Below are positions 15,788 through 24,335 of a DNA stretch of 64,000 nucleotides, piece after piece; position 1 is the stretch's first letter; each line of letters starts with the position of its first letter. Below the pieces are notes generated by a model. The model searched no databases, was not told the origin of the DNA, and saw nothing but the letters and a program-made list of their open reading frames with translations. This stretch comes from Niveibacterium terrae (GTDB taxonomy: Bacteria; Pseudomonadota; Gammaproteobacteria; Burkholderiales; Rhodocyclaceae): positions 3,224,001 to 3,288,000 of the forward strand of contig NZ_CP172404.1 of assembly GCF_048213115.1 (NCBI RefSeq), in the 5' to 3' direction. Position numbers and translations under genes: made by a program.

Positions 15788-17059
15788 ATGAAGATCGAAA
15801 CCCTGGCCGTGCATGCGGGATACGCTCCCGACCCGACAACCCACGCGGCCGCCGTGCCCATCTATCAGACGACGTCCTATGCTTTTGACGACACCCAGCA
15901 CGGCGCGGACCTGTTCGATCTGAAGGTGGCCGGCAACATCTATACGCGGATCATGAACCCGACCACCGACGTGCTCGAGAAGCGGGTCGCCGCGCTCGAA
16001 GGCGGAATCGGCGCGCTGGCGCTCGCCTCCGGCCTCGCCGCGGTCGCCTATGCGATCCAGACGATCGCCGAAGCCGGCGACAACATCGTCTCGGCTTCGA
16101 CGCTGTACGGCGGCACTTTCACGCTCTTCGCGCATACGCTGCCCCAGTCGGGGATCACGACCCGCTTTGCCGACTACCGCGATCCGGCCAGCTTCGCCGC
16201 GCTGATCGACGAGCACACCAAGGCGATCTATGTCGAATCGATCGGCAATCCGCTCGGCAACATCACCGACATCGAAGCGATCGCGGCGGTCGCGCACGCG
16301 CACGGCATCCCGCTGATCGTCGACAACACGGTCCCCTCCCCGTATCTGCTGCGCCCCTTCGAGTTCGGCGCCGACATCGTCGTCCATTCGCTGACCAAGT
16401 ATCTGGGCGGGCACGGCACCTCGCTGGGCGGCGCGATCGTCGATTCGGGCAAGTTCCCGTGGCGCGAGCACAAGCAGCGTTTCCGCCGCCTCAACGAGCC
16501 GGACCCCGCCTATCACGGCGTCGTCTATACGGAGGCGATGGGCGATGCGGCCTACATCGCGCGCGCCCGCGTCGTGCCGCTGCGCTGCACCGGAGCCGCG
16601 ATCTCGCCGTTCAACTCCTTCCAGATCCTGCAGGGCATCGAGACTCTGGCACTGCGGATGGACCGGATCACCGAGAACAGCCTGAAGCTCGCGCACTTCC
16701 TCGCCCAGCATCCGAAGGTGAACTGGGTCAACTACGCGGGCCTGCCCGATCACCGCGACCACGCGCTGGCCGTCAAGTACATGGGCGGACGGCCTTCCGG
16801 CATCCTGACTTTCGGCGTGCACGGCGGCCGCGAGGGCGGCGCGCGCTTCCAGGATGCCTTGAAGCTCTTCACCCGCCTCGTCAATATCGGCGACGCGAAG
16901 TCGTTGGCCTGCCACCCGGCCTCGACGACCCACCGCCAGCTCTCGCCCGAGGAGCTCGAAAAGGCCGGCGTCACGTTGGACACGGTGCGCCTGTCGATCG
17001 GCATCGAGCATGTCGACGACCTGATCGCCGACCTCGACCAGGCCCTCGCCGCGGCCTGA
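15788..17059 (+). CDS. metY: O-acetylhomoserine sulfhydrylase (aminocarboxypropyltransferase)
   Basis: 423 aa, pyridoxal-phosphate enzyme of the Cys/Met metabolism family. It joins O-acetylhomoserine with sulfide (or methanethiol) to make homocysteine (or methionine). The PLP lysine is K204 in VVHSLTKYLGGHGTSLGG. The opening METLAVHAGY-type sequence, the PIYQTTSYAFDDTQHGADLF segment and the C-terminal SLACHPASTTHRQLS are typical of this subgroup and separate it from MetB and MetC. The ATG at 15788 was chosen because the family begins there and GCGGAGAAACC precedes it; the earlier open frame is upstream sequence. It stands alone and is closed by a strong terminator. Confidence 0.93.
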   Translation: MKIETLAVHAGYAPDPTTHAAAVPIYQTTSYAFDDTQHGADLFDLKVAGNIYTRIMNPTTDVLEKRVAALEGGIGALALASGLAAVAYAIQTIAEAGDNIVSASTLYGGTFTLFAHTLPQSGITTRFADYRDPASFAALIDEHTKAIYVESIGNPLGNITDIEAIAAVAHAHGIPLIVDNTVPSPYLLRPFEFGADIVVHSLTKYLGGHGTSLGGAIVDSGKFPWREHKQRFRRLNEPDPAYHGVVYTEAMGDAAYIARARVVPLRCTGAAISPFNSFQILQGIETLALRMDRITENSLKLAHFLAQHPKVNWVNYAGLPDHRDHALAVKYMGGRPSGILTFGVHGGREGGARFQDALKLFTRLVNIGDAKSLACHPASTTHRQLSPEELEKAGVTLDTVRLSIGIEHVDDLIADLDQALAAA

Positions 17060-17072
17060 GCTTTTCGCCAGC

Positions 17073-17104
17073 AAAAAGGCCGGATCGTCTGATCCGGCCT
17101 TTTC
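17073..17104. terminator. Terminator shared by metY and the hisD-side transcript
   Basis: AAAAGGCCGGATC / GATCCGGCCTTTT stem with a GTCT loop. The A-run and T-run on the two sides allow function in both directions. It lies 13 bases after metY and 26 bases beyond the end of the minus-strand membrane protein gene. Confidence 0.9.
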
Positions 17105-17130
17105 GTTGATTCCTTGCGAACAAACCCGGG

Positions 17131-17481
17131 CTAATGGCGCCCCTTGCCCAGGCGCAGCGCGAGCCAGAGCAGCGACGCATAGACCGCCATCGCGACCACC
17201 GGAGGCGTCTTGCTGGCGATCAGTGCAAAGGCAGCGCAGATCAGGCTCGCGATGTGCAGCCCACGAACCGATTGCCCGCGCCGCACGAGTTCGATCGCGA
17301 ACGCTGCGGTCGTCAGCATCTGGGCTGCGCCGAACAGCAGAACGGTCGGCCTGCCCATAAGCAGTGGACTCCACTGCTGGACGACGAAAACCAGCCACCA
17401 CAGAGCGAGGATGAGGCCGATCAGCCCGCAGGCCCGCCAGATCTGTTCCTTGCGGGCGGGAGAGGGTGCGCAGCGGATCAC
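17131..17481 (-). CDS. Small four-helix membrane protein coupled to hisD
   Basis: 116 aa, family not recognised. Four hydrophobic segments are visible, near residues 18-34, 45-62, 75-88 and 92-107, with short basic loops and a basic C-terminus (RLGKGRH). It has no signal peptide and no conserved catalytic residues that I can identify. The GTG start overlaps the hisD stop as GTGA, so it is translated with hisD and is the last gene before the terminator at 17073. The position usually taken by hisC or other his genes is filled by this protein. Membrane location is inferred only from hydrophobicity. Confidence 0.7.
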   Translation of the reverse strand: MIRCAPSPARKEQIWRACGLIGLILALWWLVFVVQQWSPLLMGRPTVLLFGAAQMLTTAAFAIELVRRGQSVRGLHIASLICAAFALIASKTPPVVAMAVYASLLWLALRLGKGRH

Positions 17482-18782
17482 TTCGCCTCGACTCTGAGCT
17501 CGGCCGAGCGCGCGTGCGCCTGAAGCCCTTCGCCGTGCGCCAGCGTCGATGCGACGCGGCCAAGGCGCTGGGCGCCGGCCTTCGACATCCGGATCAGCGA
17601 AGTGCGCTTCTGGAAGTCATAGACGCCCAAGGGCGAAGAAAAGCGGGCGCTGCGCGAAGTCGGCAGCACATGGTTGGGGCCGGCGCAGTAGTCGCCCAGC
17701 GCCTCGACCGACCAGTGGCCGGCGAAGATCGCCCCGGCGTGATGGATCTGGGCGATCAGCGGCTCGGGATCTTCGACGGCGAGTTCAAGGTGCTCGGGCG
17801 CGATCCGGTTGGCGATCGCACAGGCCTCGGCAAGGTCGCGCACCCGGATCAGCGCGCCGCGGTGCGCTAGCGACGCCGCGATCGTCGCCGCACGCGGCAT
17901 GCCCGGCAGCAGCCGGGCGATCGACTCGGCAACCTTTTCGATGAAACCGGCATCCGGGCAGAGCAGGATGGCCTGGGCCAATTCGTCGTGCTCGGCCTGG
18001 GCGAAGAGGTCCATCGCAGTCCAGTCCGGATCGCCCGACGCGTCGGAGATGATCAGCACTTCGGAGGGACCGGCCACCATGTCGATGCCGACGGTGCCGA
18101 AGACCCGGCGTTTCGCGGCCGCGACATAGGCGTTGCCGGGGCCGACGATCTTGTCGACCTGGGGAATCGTTTCGGTGCCGAAAGCCAGAGCGCCGATCGC
18201 CTGGGCTCCGCCAATCGTGAACACGCGATCGACGCCGGCGACCGCGGCCGCGGCCAGCACCAGAGGATTGCGCTCGCCACGCGGCGTCGGCACGACCATG
18301 ATCAGCTCGCGGACGCCCGCGACCTTGGCCGGGATCGCATTCATCAGCACCGAGCTGGGGTAGGAAGCCTTGCCGCCGGGAACGTAGAGGCCGGCGCGAT
18401 CGAGCGCCGTGACCTTCTGGCCGAGGCGGGTTCCGTCTTCCTCGACATAGTCCCAGCTCTGCATCAGCTGGCGCTCGTGATAGGCGCGCACGCGCGCCGC
18501 CGCTTCCTCGAGCGCCGAACGCTGCTCGGCGGGCAGGCCCGCGAGCGCCGCGTCGAGATCGACGCGCGAGAGTTCGAGATCGGCCAGCGTTGCGGCTTCG
18601 AGCTTGTCGAAGCGCTTCGTATAGGCCAGCACCGCGGCATCGCCTTCGAGGCGGACCGCGGTCAGGATCTCGCTGACCGCGCGCTCGATGCTCTCGTCCT
18701 GCGCCGCTTCGAAAGCGAGCAGGCTTTTCAGGCGTGCGTCGAAATCGCTGTCGCTACTGGAGAGGCGCAGGATCGGGTTCAT
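17478..18782 (-). CDS. hisD: Histidinol dehydrogenase
   Basis: 434 aa. It oxidises histidinol to histidine in two NAD-dependent steps at a zinc site. Visible family segments are YVPGGKASYPSSVLMN (near residue 125), TIGGAQAIGALAFG, the nucleotide/zinc region VDKIVGPGNAYVAAAKR, MVAGPSEVLIISD, and RIAPEHLEL carrying the catalytic Glu-His pair near residue 333. The start MNPILRLSSSDSDF overlaps the hisG stop by four bases. A longer upstream open frame belongs to the hisG region on the same strand and is not part of the protein. Confidence 0.96.
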   Translation of the reverse strand: MNPILRLSSSDSDFDARLKSLLAFEAAQDESIERAVSEILTAVRLEGDAAVLAYTKRFDKLEAATLADLELSRVDLDAALAGLPAEQRSALEEAAARVRAYHERQLMQSWDYVEEDGTRLGQKVTALDRAGLYVPGGKASYPSSVLMNAIPAKVAGVRELIMVVPTPRGERNPLVLAAAAVAGVDRVFTIGGAQAIGALAFGTETIPQVDKIVGPGNAYVAAAKRRVFGTVGIDMVAGPSEVLIISDASGDPDWTAMDLFAQAEHDELAQAILLCPDAGFIEKVAESIARLLPGMPRAATIAASLAHRGALIRVRDLAEACAIANRIAPEHLELAVEDPEPLIAQIHHAGAIFAGHWSVEALGDYCAGPNHVLPTSRSARFSSPLGVYDFQKRTSLIRMSKAGAQRLGRVASTLAHGEGLQAHARSAELRVEAK

Positions 18783-19432
18783 GGCTTGATGGCTCCGGCA
18801 AAGGCATCGATGACGGGTTGCAGCAGATCGTGCTTGAGCTTCAGCGACGCCTGATTGACGATCAGACGCGAGCTGACCGCGAGGATGTCCTCGACTTCGA
18901 CCAGACCGTTCGCGCGCAGCGTGCCGCCGGACGAGACCAGGTCGACGATCGCATCGGCCAGTCCCACCAGAGGCGCGAGTTCCATCGATCCGTAGAGCTT
19001 GATCAGGTCGACATGCATGCCCTTTGACGCGAAGTGATCGCGCGCGGTCTGGATGTACTTGGTCGCGACGCGGATGCGCGCGCCCCGCCGCACCGCGGCC
19101 TCGTAGTCGAAGCCCCGGGGGACGGCCACGCACATCCGGCACTTCGCGATATTCAGATCCAGAGGCTGGTAGAGGTCGGCGCCGCCGTGCTCGATCAGCA
19201 CGTCCTTGCCGGCGATGCCCATGTCGGCAGCGCCGTACTGGACATAGGTCGGCGTGTCGGTCGCGCGGATGATCACGAGACGCACGTCCGGCCGGTTCGT
19301 CGCGAGGATCAGCTTGCGCGAAGTCTCGGGATCCTCGGTCGGGACGATGCCGGCGGCGGCGAGCAGCGGCAGCGTTTCCTCGAATATCCGGCCCTTGGAC
19401 AGGGCCAGGGTAATGCCTCCAAATTCGGTCAT
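18779..19432 (-). CDS. hisG: ATP phosphoribosyltransferase, short form
   Basis: 217 aa, first enzyme of histidine synthesis, joining ATP and PRPP. The opening ITLALSKGRIFEETLPLLAA, the PRPP-type segment GAADMGIAGKDVLIEH and GLADAIVDLVSSGGTLRANG are clear. The length shows it is the short HisG, which lacks the regulatory C-terminal domain and requires HisZ as partner; hisZ is not in the window. It overlaps murA upstream and hisD downstream by a few bases each, a common betaproteobacterial order. Confidence 0.96.
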   Translation of the reverse strand: MTEFGGITLALSKGRIFEETLPLLAAAGIVPTEDPETSRKLILATNRPDVRLVIIRATDTPTYVQYGAADMGIAGKDVLIEHGGADLYQPLDLNIAKCRMCVAVPRGFDYEAAVRRGARIRVATKYIQTARDHFASKGMHVDLIKLYGSMELAPLVGLADAIVDLVSSGGTLRANGLVEVEDILAVSSRLIVNQASLKLKHDLLQPVIDAFAGAIKP

Positions 19433-20682
19433 CAGCTCACTCGTTTCACTTGTGCGCCCAGCGCAGTCAGCTTTTCCTCGATCTGTTCATAGCCACGGTC
19501 GAGGTGATAGATGCGGTCGATCAGGGTTTCGCCTTCGGCGACGAGGCCGGCGATGATCAGGCTCGCCGAAGCGCGCAGATCGGTCGCCATCACGGTCGCG
19601 CCCTGGAGTCTGGGCACTCCGGTCACGATCGCGGTATTGCCATCGATGCGGATGTCCGCGCCGAGGCGAACCAGCTCGACCGCGTGCATGAAGCGGTTCT
19701 CGAAGATCGTCTCGCGGATGATCGCCGTGCCTTCGGCGACCGTGTTCAGCGCCATGAACTGGGCCTGCATGTCGGTCGGAAAAGCCGGGTAAGGCGCGGT
19801 GCGCAGGCTCACGGCCTTGAGCCGGGACGGCGCTTTCAGGCGGATTGCATTGCGCTCCGTCTCGACTTCGCAGCCCGCGTCGATCAGCTTGTCGATCACG
19901 ACATCGAGGTAATGCGCGCTGGTGCCGGTCAGGCGCACGTCGCCGCCCGTCACCGCCGCCGCGCACAGATAGGTTCCGGTCTCGATCCGGTCCGGCATCA
20001 CGCTATAGCTGGCGCCATGCAGGCTTTCAACCCCACGGATCCGGATCACGTCGGTGCCGGCGCCGGAGATCTGCGCGCCCATCGCGTTCAGGCAGTTCGC
20101 CAGATCGACGACTTCCGGCTCGCGCGCGGCGTTCTCGATCACGGTCTCGCCGTTGGCCAGGCAGGCCGCCATCATCAGGTTCTCGGTACCGGTCACGGTC
20201 ACCATGTCGGTGAAGATCCGCACCCCTTTGAGACGGGCGCTGCGCGCGTTGATATAGCCGTGATCGACTTCGATCTCGGCCCCCATCGCGGTCAGACCCT
20301 TGATGTGCTGATCGACCGGGCGCGCGCCGATCGCGCAGCCGCCGGGCAGGGACACGCGGGCCTTGCCCATCCGCGCAACCAGAGGGCCGAGCACGAGGAC
20401 CGCGGCGCGCATCGTCTTGACCAGCTCGTAAGGCGCTTCGGGCTTGTCCAGAGCCTTCGCATCCAGCGTCACCTTGTCGCCGTCGCGCTCGATCTTGACG
20501 CCCATCTGGGCCAGCAGCCCGAGCATCGTCGCGATGTCGTTGAGCTGGGGGACGTTGCTGAGCACCAGAGGTTCGGCGCTGAGCAGCGCCGCGCAGAGGA
20601 TGGGCAGCGCGGCATTCTTGGCGCCGGAGATGGCGATCTCGCCTTCGAGGCGGCGACCACCGGAAATCAGAAGCTTTTGCAT
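19432..20682 (-). CDS. murA: UDP-N-acetylglucosamine 1-carboxyvinyltransferase
   Basis: 416 aa. It transfers enolpyruvate from PEP to UDP-GlcNAc, the committed step of peptidoglycan synthesis and the target of fosfomycin. The catalytic Cys is C116 in SLPGGCAIGARPVDQHIKGL, so the enzyme should be fosfomycin-sensitive at this residue. GAKNAALPILCAALL near residue 20 and FPTDMQAQFMAL near 300 are further signatures. I used the ATG at 20682 (MQKLLISGG), where the family begins. Between ibaG and hisG. Confidence 0.97.
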   Translation of the reverse strand: MQKLLISGGRRLEGEIAISGAKNAALPILCAALLSAEPLVLSNVPQLNDIATMLGLLAQMGVKIERDGDKVTLDAKALDKPEAPYELVKTMRAAVLVLGPLVARMGKARVSLPGGCAIGARPVDQHIKGLTAMGAEIEVDHGYINARSARLKGVRIFTDMVTVTGTENLMMAACLANGETVIENAAREPEVVDLANCLNAMGAQISGAGTDVIRIRGVESLHGASYSVMPDRIETGTYLCAAAVTGGDVRLTGTSAHYLDVVIDKLIDAGCEVETERNAIRLKAPSRLKAVSLRTAPYPAFPTDMQAQFMALNTVAEGTAIIRETIFENRFMHAVELVRLGADIRIDGNTAIVTGVPRLQGATVMATDLRASASLIIAGLVAEGETLIDRIYHLDRGYEQIEEKLTALGAQVKRVS

Positions 20683-20731
20683 ATTTGGTAATCCAGCCCC
20701 TGGGCGGGGCAATCGGTTATTCGGGACGGAT

Positions 20732-20989
20732 TCAGATACCCATCTTCTCGCGGAACTCGGCCCAGGCGGACGGAGTGAAGGTCTGCAGCTGAAGAGCGTG
20801 GATCTCGTTGCCCATCAAGGAGCCCAGAGTCGCATAAACGGCCTGGTGCTGGCGCACCCGGGGTTTGCCCTCGAAACTCTGGCTGACGACGATGCCGGTG
20901 AAATGCTCACCGTCGTCGCCGAGCACATGGGCGAACTCGCAGTCCATGCCCTGCTTGATCAAGCTTTCGATCTCTTCTGCCTGGAACAT
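20732..20989 (-). CDS. ibaG: BolA/IbaG-family protein
   Basis: 85 aa class II KH-like fold. CEFAHVLGDDGEHFTGIVVS and the FEGKPRVRQHQAVYATLG helix-turn segment match BolA/IbaG proteins, which bind monothiol glutaredoxins and iron-sulfur clusters. The conserved His in RVRQHQAVY is present. It begins ATG 20989 and lies 11 bases after the ABC-2 permease. In many proteobacteria ibaG directly precedes murA after the mla genes, as here. Confidence 0.88.
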   Translation of the reverse strand: MFQAEEIESLIKQGMDCEFAHVLGDDGEHFTGIVVSQSFEGKPRVRQHQAVYATLGSLMGNEIHALQLQTFTPSAWAEFREKMGI

Positions 20990-21000
20990 CACACTCTCTC

Positions 21001-21756
21001 TTAGCCGCGCAGCTTGTAGCCCGAAGCGAGAATTCGCAAGGCCAGAGCCGCCAGGAGGACGAGGAAAAAGGACACAACCGCCAGGCTCAACCACGGGGAA
21101 ATGTCGGAAACCCCGAAGAAGCCAAAGCGGAAACCATCAATCATGTAGAAAAACGGGTTCAGATGCGAGAGTTTCTGCCAAAAAAATGGCAGGGAATGAA
21201 CCGAGTAGAAGACTCCGGACAGCATCGTCAGCGGCATGATCAGGAAATTCTGGAAGCCGGCGAGCTGGTCGAACTTCTCGGCCCAGATGCCGGCGATCAC
21301 GCCCAGGCTCGCCAGGATCGCACCGCCGAGCAGCGCGAAGACCAGGATCCAGACCGGCGAGACCGGCGGCGCGCAGACGAAGAACAGCGAGGCGAGCCAG
21401 ACTCCGGCGCCGACGACGAGGCCGCGCACGATGCCGGCAAGCACATAGGCGAGAAAGAACTCGCGGTAGGAAATCGGCGGCAGAAGCACGAAGACGATGT
21501 TGCCGGTCACCTTGCTCTGGATCAGCGACGATGAGGTGTTCGCAAACGCGTTCTGCAGCAGCGACATCATGACCAGGCCGGGGATCAGGAAAGCCGTATA
21601 GCTGACCATTCCATAGACCGTGACATGGCGATCGAAGGCGTGCGAGAAGATCAGCAGATAGAGGACGGACGAGAGCACCGGCGCGGCGACGGTCTGGAAG
21701 CCGACCTTCCAGAAGCGCAGCACTTCCTTGTAGAGCAGGGTCTGAAATCCGATCAC
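21001..21756 (-). CDS. ABC-2 type transport permease (YadH-like)
   Basis: 251 aa integral membrane subunit with six hydrophobic stretches. FLIPGLVMMSLLQNAFANTS and the LSGVFYSVHSLPFFWQKLSHLNP-type segment (around residues 185-205) are the ABC-2 signature. It forms an exporter with the ATPase encoded just upstream; the two genes overlap by four bases. The substrate is unknown. Genes like this often lie beside mla genes in betaproteobacteria, suggesting an envelope lipid or polysaccharide role, but that is inference. Confidence 0.88.
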   Translation of the reverse strand: MIGFQTLLYKEVLRFWKVGFQTVAAPVLSSVLYLLIFSHAFDRHVTVYGMVSYTAFLIPGLVMMSLLQNAFANTSSSLIQSKVTGNIVFVLLPPISYREFFLAYVLAGIVRGLVVGAGVWLASLFFVCAPPVSPVWILVFALLGGAILASLGVIAGIWAEKFDQLAGFQNFLIMPLTMLSGVFYSVHSLPFFWQKLSHLNPFFYMIDGFRFGFFGVSDISPWLSLAVVSFFLVLLAALALRILASGYKLRG

Positions 21757-22646
21757 GTCGCGCTCCGCATCACTTCGACGAATACCTGTTCAAGATCGGG
21801 CTGACCGAGCTCGAAATCGACGATTCGCACGCCCGCCGCGCGCAGCGCGACGAGGCGTTCGACCAGCGCTTCGTGAGAGTCGGCCGACCAGACCCAGTAC
21901 TGACCTTCGCGACCGGCGGGTTCAAGCCCGGGCGGCAGCTCGCCTTCGACTTTGACCTTCATCGTCAGGCCTTCGACCGCACGCAGCAGGTTCGCGGTAT
22001 CGTCGAGCGCGACGATGCGGCCGGCCTTCAGCATCGCGATCCGGTTGCACAGGCTCTGCGCTTCTTCGAGGTAGTGGGTCGTCAGCACGATCGTGTGCCC
22101 CGCCTCGTTGAGTTCGCGGACGAAAGTCCACAACCCCTGACGCAGCTCGACATCGACGCCGGCGGTCGGCTCGTCGAGCACGATGACCGGAGGCCTGTGG
22201 ACGAGCGCCTGAGCGACCAGAACCCGCCTCTTCATGCCCCCCGAGAGCTGGCGCATGTTCGCGTCGGCCTTGGCCGACAGATCGAGGCGGAACAGCAGCT
22301 CGTCGATCCAGTCGTCGTTGTGGCGCAGCCCGAAATAGCCGGACTGGATCTTCAGCACTTCGCGGACCGAGAAGAAGGGATCGAACACGATCTCCTGGGG
22401 CACGATGCCGACCTGGCGACGCGCCTCACGGTAATCGGCGACGACGTCGCGGCCCATGATCCGGATATGGCCCGAAGAGAGACGGAGCAGCCCGGCAAGG
22501 GCCGAGATCAGCGTCGTCTTTCCGGCCCCGTTGGGCCCCAGCAGGCCGAAGAAGTCGCCCTGCCGGACTTCGAGATCGACTCCGCCCAGAGCTTCGAGCG
22601 AGCCATAACGTTTGACGGCGGCCTCGACCGATATCGCCGCACTCAT
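21753..22646 (-). CDS. ABC transporter ATPase (YadG-like)
   Basis: 297 aa. Walker A GPNGAGKTTLIS near residue 40, signature LSGGMKRRVLVAQAL near 140, Walker B VIVLDEPTAGVD and the switch histidine in LTTHYLEEA are all intact. The C-terminal 80 residues are the regulatory region usual in ABC-2 partner ATPases. The start at 22646 overlaps mlaB by four bases and the stop overlaps the permease gene. Confidence 0.92.
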   Translation of the reverse strand: MSAAISVEAAVKRYGSLEALGGVDLEVRQGDFFGLLGPNGAGKTTLISALAGLLRLSSGHIRIMGRDVVADYREARRQVGIVPQEIVFDPFFSVREVLKIQSGYFGLRHNDDWIDELLFRLDLSAKADANMRQLSGGMKRRVLVAQALVHRPPVIVLDEPTAGVDVELRQGLWTFVRELNEAGHTIVLTTHYLEEAQSLCNRIAMLKAGRIVALDDTANLLRAVEGLTMKVKVEGELPPGLEPAGREGQYWVWSADSHEALVERLVALRAAGVRIVDFELGQPDLEQVFVEVMRSAT

Positions 22647-22948
22647 GCGGCAGCGTCCCCGATCGGCAGCAGATCCGCGATGTCGTACAGCGCGGCGAGC
22701 GAGCGCAGCTGTCCGGAGATGCCGTCTATCCGCACGACCCCGCCGCGACTCTCGACCTCCCTCATCCACGCGAGAACCAGAGCCAGCGCGGCCGAGTCGA
22801 CCGGATCGGCTTCGGACAGGTCGAGGATACGGCCGGTGACGCAATCGGTTCCTCCGCACAAAGCGCGGCCGGCATCGAGCAGATCGCCGACGGACTCCAT
22901 CGTGATCGGGCCCTGGATGCGCAGCCGTTCCCCGTCCTCGACGATCAT
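22643..22948 (-). CDS. mlaB: STAS-domain protein of the Mla system
   Basis: 101 aa STAS fold. LRIQGPITMESVGDLLDAGR, ILDLSEADPVDSAALALVL (the conserved Asp-Ser turn) and VRIDGISGQLRSLAALY are typical of MlaB, the cytoplasmic subunit that binds and activates the MlaF ATPase. Start ATG 22948 overlaps the mlaC stop. It is unusually followed, in the same operon, by an unrelated ABC exporter pair. Confidence 0.85.
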   Translation of the reverse strand: MIVEDGERLRIQGPITMESVGDLLDAGRALCGGTDCVTGRILDLSEADPVDSAALALVLAWMREVESRGGVVRIDGISGQLRSLAALYDIADLLPIGDAAA

Positions 22949-23571
22949 TTCTTCGAATTCCCGGCCGCGTTCTGGGCGTTCTTGGTCTTCAGCGACGCGA
23001 GCAGACCATCGACTCCGTGCGCCTTCACTTCCTGGCCGAAACTGTCCCGATAGCTGGTGATCAGGCTGACCCCGGCGACCGCGACATCGTAGACCTTCCA
23101 CTGCCCGTCCTTCTTCTCCAGGCTGTAGTCGACGGTATCGGGAGAGGAACCGGCCTTGCGCACCGTGGTCCGCACGACGACGTCGCTGTCGCCAGCCGCG
23201 AGCTTGAGGGGCTTGACCGCGATTTGGTAGTCCTTGAACTTGGTCAGTGCGTTCGCATAGCTGCGCACCAGCAGGGTGCGGAACTCGGCGGTCAGCGCGG
23301 CGCGCTGGGCCGGGGTGGCTGAGCGCCAGTCGCGGCCCAGGGCCAGCGAGGTCATCCGGGTGAAGTCGAAGTTCGGCAGCACCTTCGCATCGATCAGATC
23401 GAGAGTCTTCTTGGTGTCTCCGGCCTGGATCGACTTGTCCTGGCGGACGATGGTCAGGACTTCATCGGACACGCGCTTGATCTGCGCATCGGGCGCTTCC
23501 TCGGCAAGCGCGGGGAGGCTCGTGGCGAGCAGCAGGACGGCCAGGAAACGGGCAAACAGAGAACGAAACAT
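22945..23571 (-). CDS. mlaC: Periplasmic phospholipid-binding protein MlaC
   Basis: 208 aa with a signal peptide (residues 1-23, cleaved after ALA). FTRMTSLALGRDWRSATPAQ, the LVRSYANALTKFKDYQI helix and the VDYSLEKKDGQWKVYDVAV strand pair are MlaC family features. It carries phospholipid between the outer-membrane MlaA and the inner-membrane MlaFEDB complex. The ATG at 23571 overlaps the mlaA stop and fits better than a TTG one codon earlier. Confidence 0.93.
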   Translation of the reverse strand: MFRSLFARFLAVLLLATSLPALAEEAPDAQIKRVSDEVLTIVRQDKSIQAGDTKKTLDLIDAKVLPNFDFTRMTSLALGRDWRSATPAQRAALTAEFRTLLVRSYANALTKFKDYQIAVKPLKLAAGDSDVVVRTTVRKAGSSPDTVDYSLEKKDGQWKVYDVAVAGVSLITSYRDSFGQEVKAHGVDGLLASLKTKNAQNAAGNSKK

Positions 23572-24335
23572 CAATGGACCTCTTTCTTCGGTTCTTCGGG
23601 TTCAGTAGAGGACGGCGTATCGGACTGCGCAGAGTCGGAGTCGTCCTTCTTCTCTGGAGGCGGCGCACCGTCGTAGATCAGACTTTGACGTCTTTGCAGA
23701 TAGAAGTTGCGCAAGAAGCTGTATTTATCAAGAGCCGCTTCATCGAAGGTCTGGTCGGTACCGAGCAGCCCCGCCCGGATATCGATGACCGCGACGCCGG
23801 AAATCGAGTTGCGCGCCGGCACGCTTTTGATCACATAGGAGCGGGGAGAGGACAGATAGTCGACCGGCAGAGCCGCCGCGTCGCGCACCGTGCTCGGCCC
23901 CAGCAGCGGCAACATCAGGAAGGGGCCCGATTTGAGTCCCCAGTAGCCAAGTGTCTGGCCGAAATCCTTGTTGTGCTTCTCGAGTCCGACCTCCGAGGCG
24001 ACATCGACAAAACCGAGCACCCCCAGAGTCGAATTGAGCAGGACGCGGCCGACATCGCTCGCCGCGGCGCTGAACTTGCCCTGCAGCAGGTTGTTCATCG
24101 CATTGGGCACATCGCCGAAATTGCCGACGAAATTCGAGAACGCGACCCGCGCCGGCAGCGGAACCGCCGCGACATAGCCTTGCGCGGCGGGTTTGAGCGC
24201 GTAGCGGTCCAGCTTGTCGTTGAAGGAGTAGACGCTGCGGTTGAAGCTCTCGAAAGGATCGCGCTCGTCGGCCTTCGCGTTTGCAGCAAGAACAACGAGA
24301 GCGATCGCCCCGGCGGCAAGACTCGTTTTTTTCAT
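23571..24335 (-). CDS. mlaA: MlaA/VacJ outer-membrane phospholipid transport protein
   Basis: 254 aa. The core RDPFESFNRSVYSFNDKLDR, VAFSNFVGNFGDVPNAMNNL and DFGQTLGYWGLKSGPFLMLP is diagnostic for MlaA. The signal sequence ends LVVLAANAKADE and contains no cysteine, so unlike E. coli MlaA it has no lipobox and should be cleaved by signal peptidase I. A charged Pro/Glu/Ser tail follows residue 215. In this operon mlaA lies between mlaD and mlaC, whereas in E. coli it is elsewhere. It removes misplaced phospholipid from the outer leaflet. Confidence 0.94.
   Translation of the reverse strand: MKKTSLAAGAIALVVLAANAKADERDPFESFNRSVYSFNDKLDRYALKPAAQGYVAAVPLPARVAFSNFVGNFGDVPNAMNNLLQGKFSAAASDVGRVLLNSTLGVLGFVDVASEVGLEKHNKDFGQTLGYWGLKSGPFLMLPLLGPSTVRDAAALPVDYLSSPRSYVIKSVPARNSISGVAVIDIRAGLLGTDQTFDEAALDKYSFLRNFYLQRRQSLIYDGAPPPEKKDDSDSAQSDTPSSTEPEEPKKEVH

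Noticed and set aside
15545..17563. Minus-strand open frame of 672 codons opposite metY
   Set aside because: metY on the plus strand has the PLP-lysine motif and full family length; the opposite frame has low-complexity shadow composition and runs into rpsF in another frame.
19450..20691. Plus-strand open frame of 413 codons opposite murA
   Set aside because: murA is unambiguous (PGGCAIGARP active site); the plus-strand frame is its antisense shadow.
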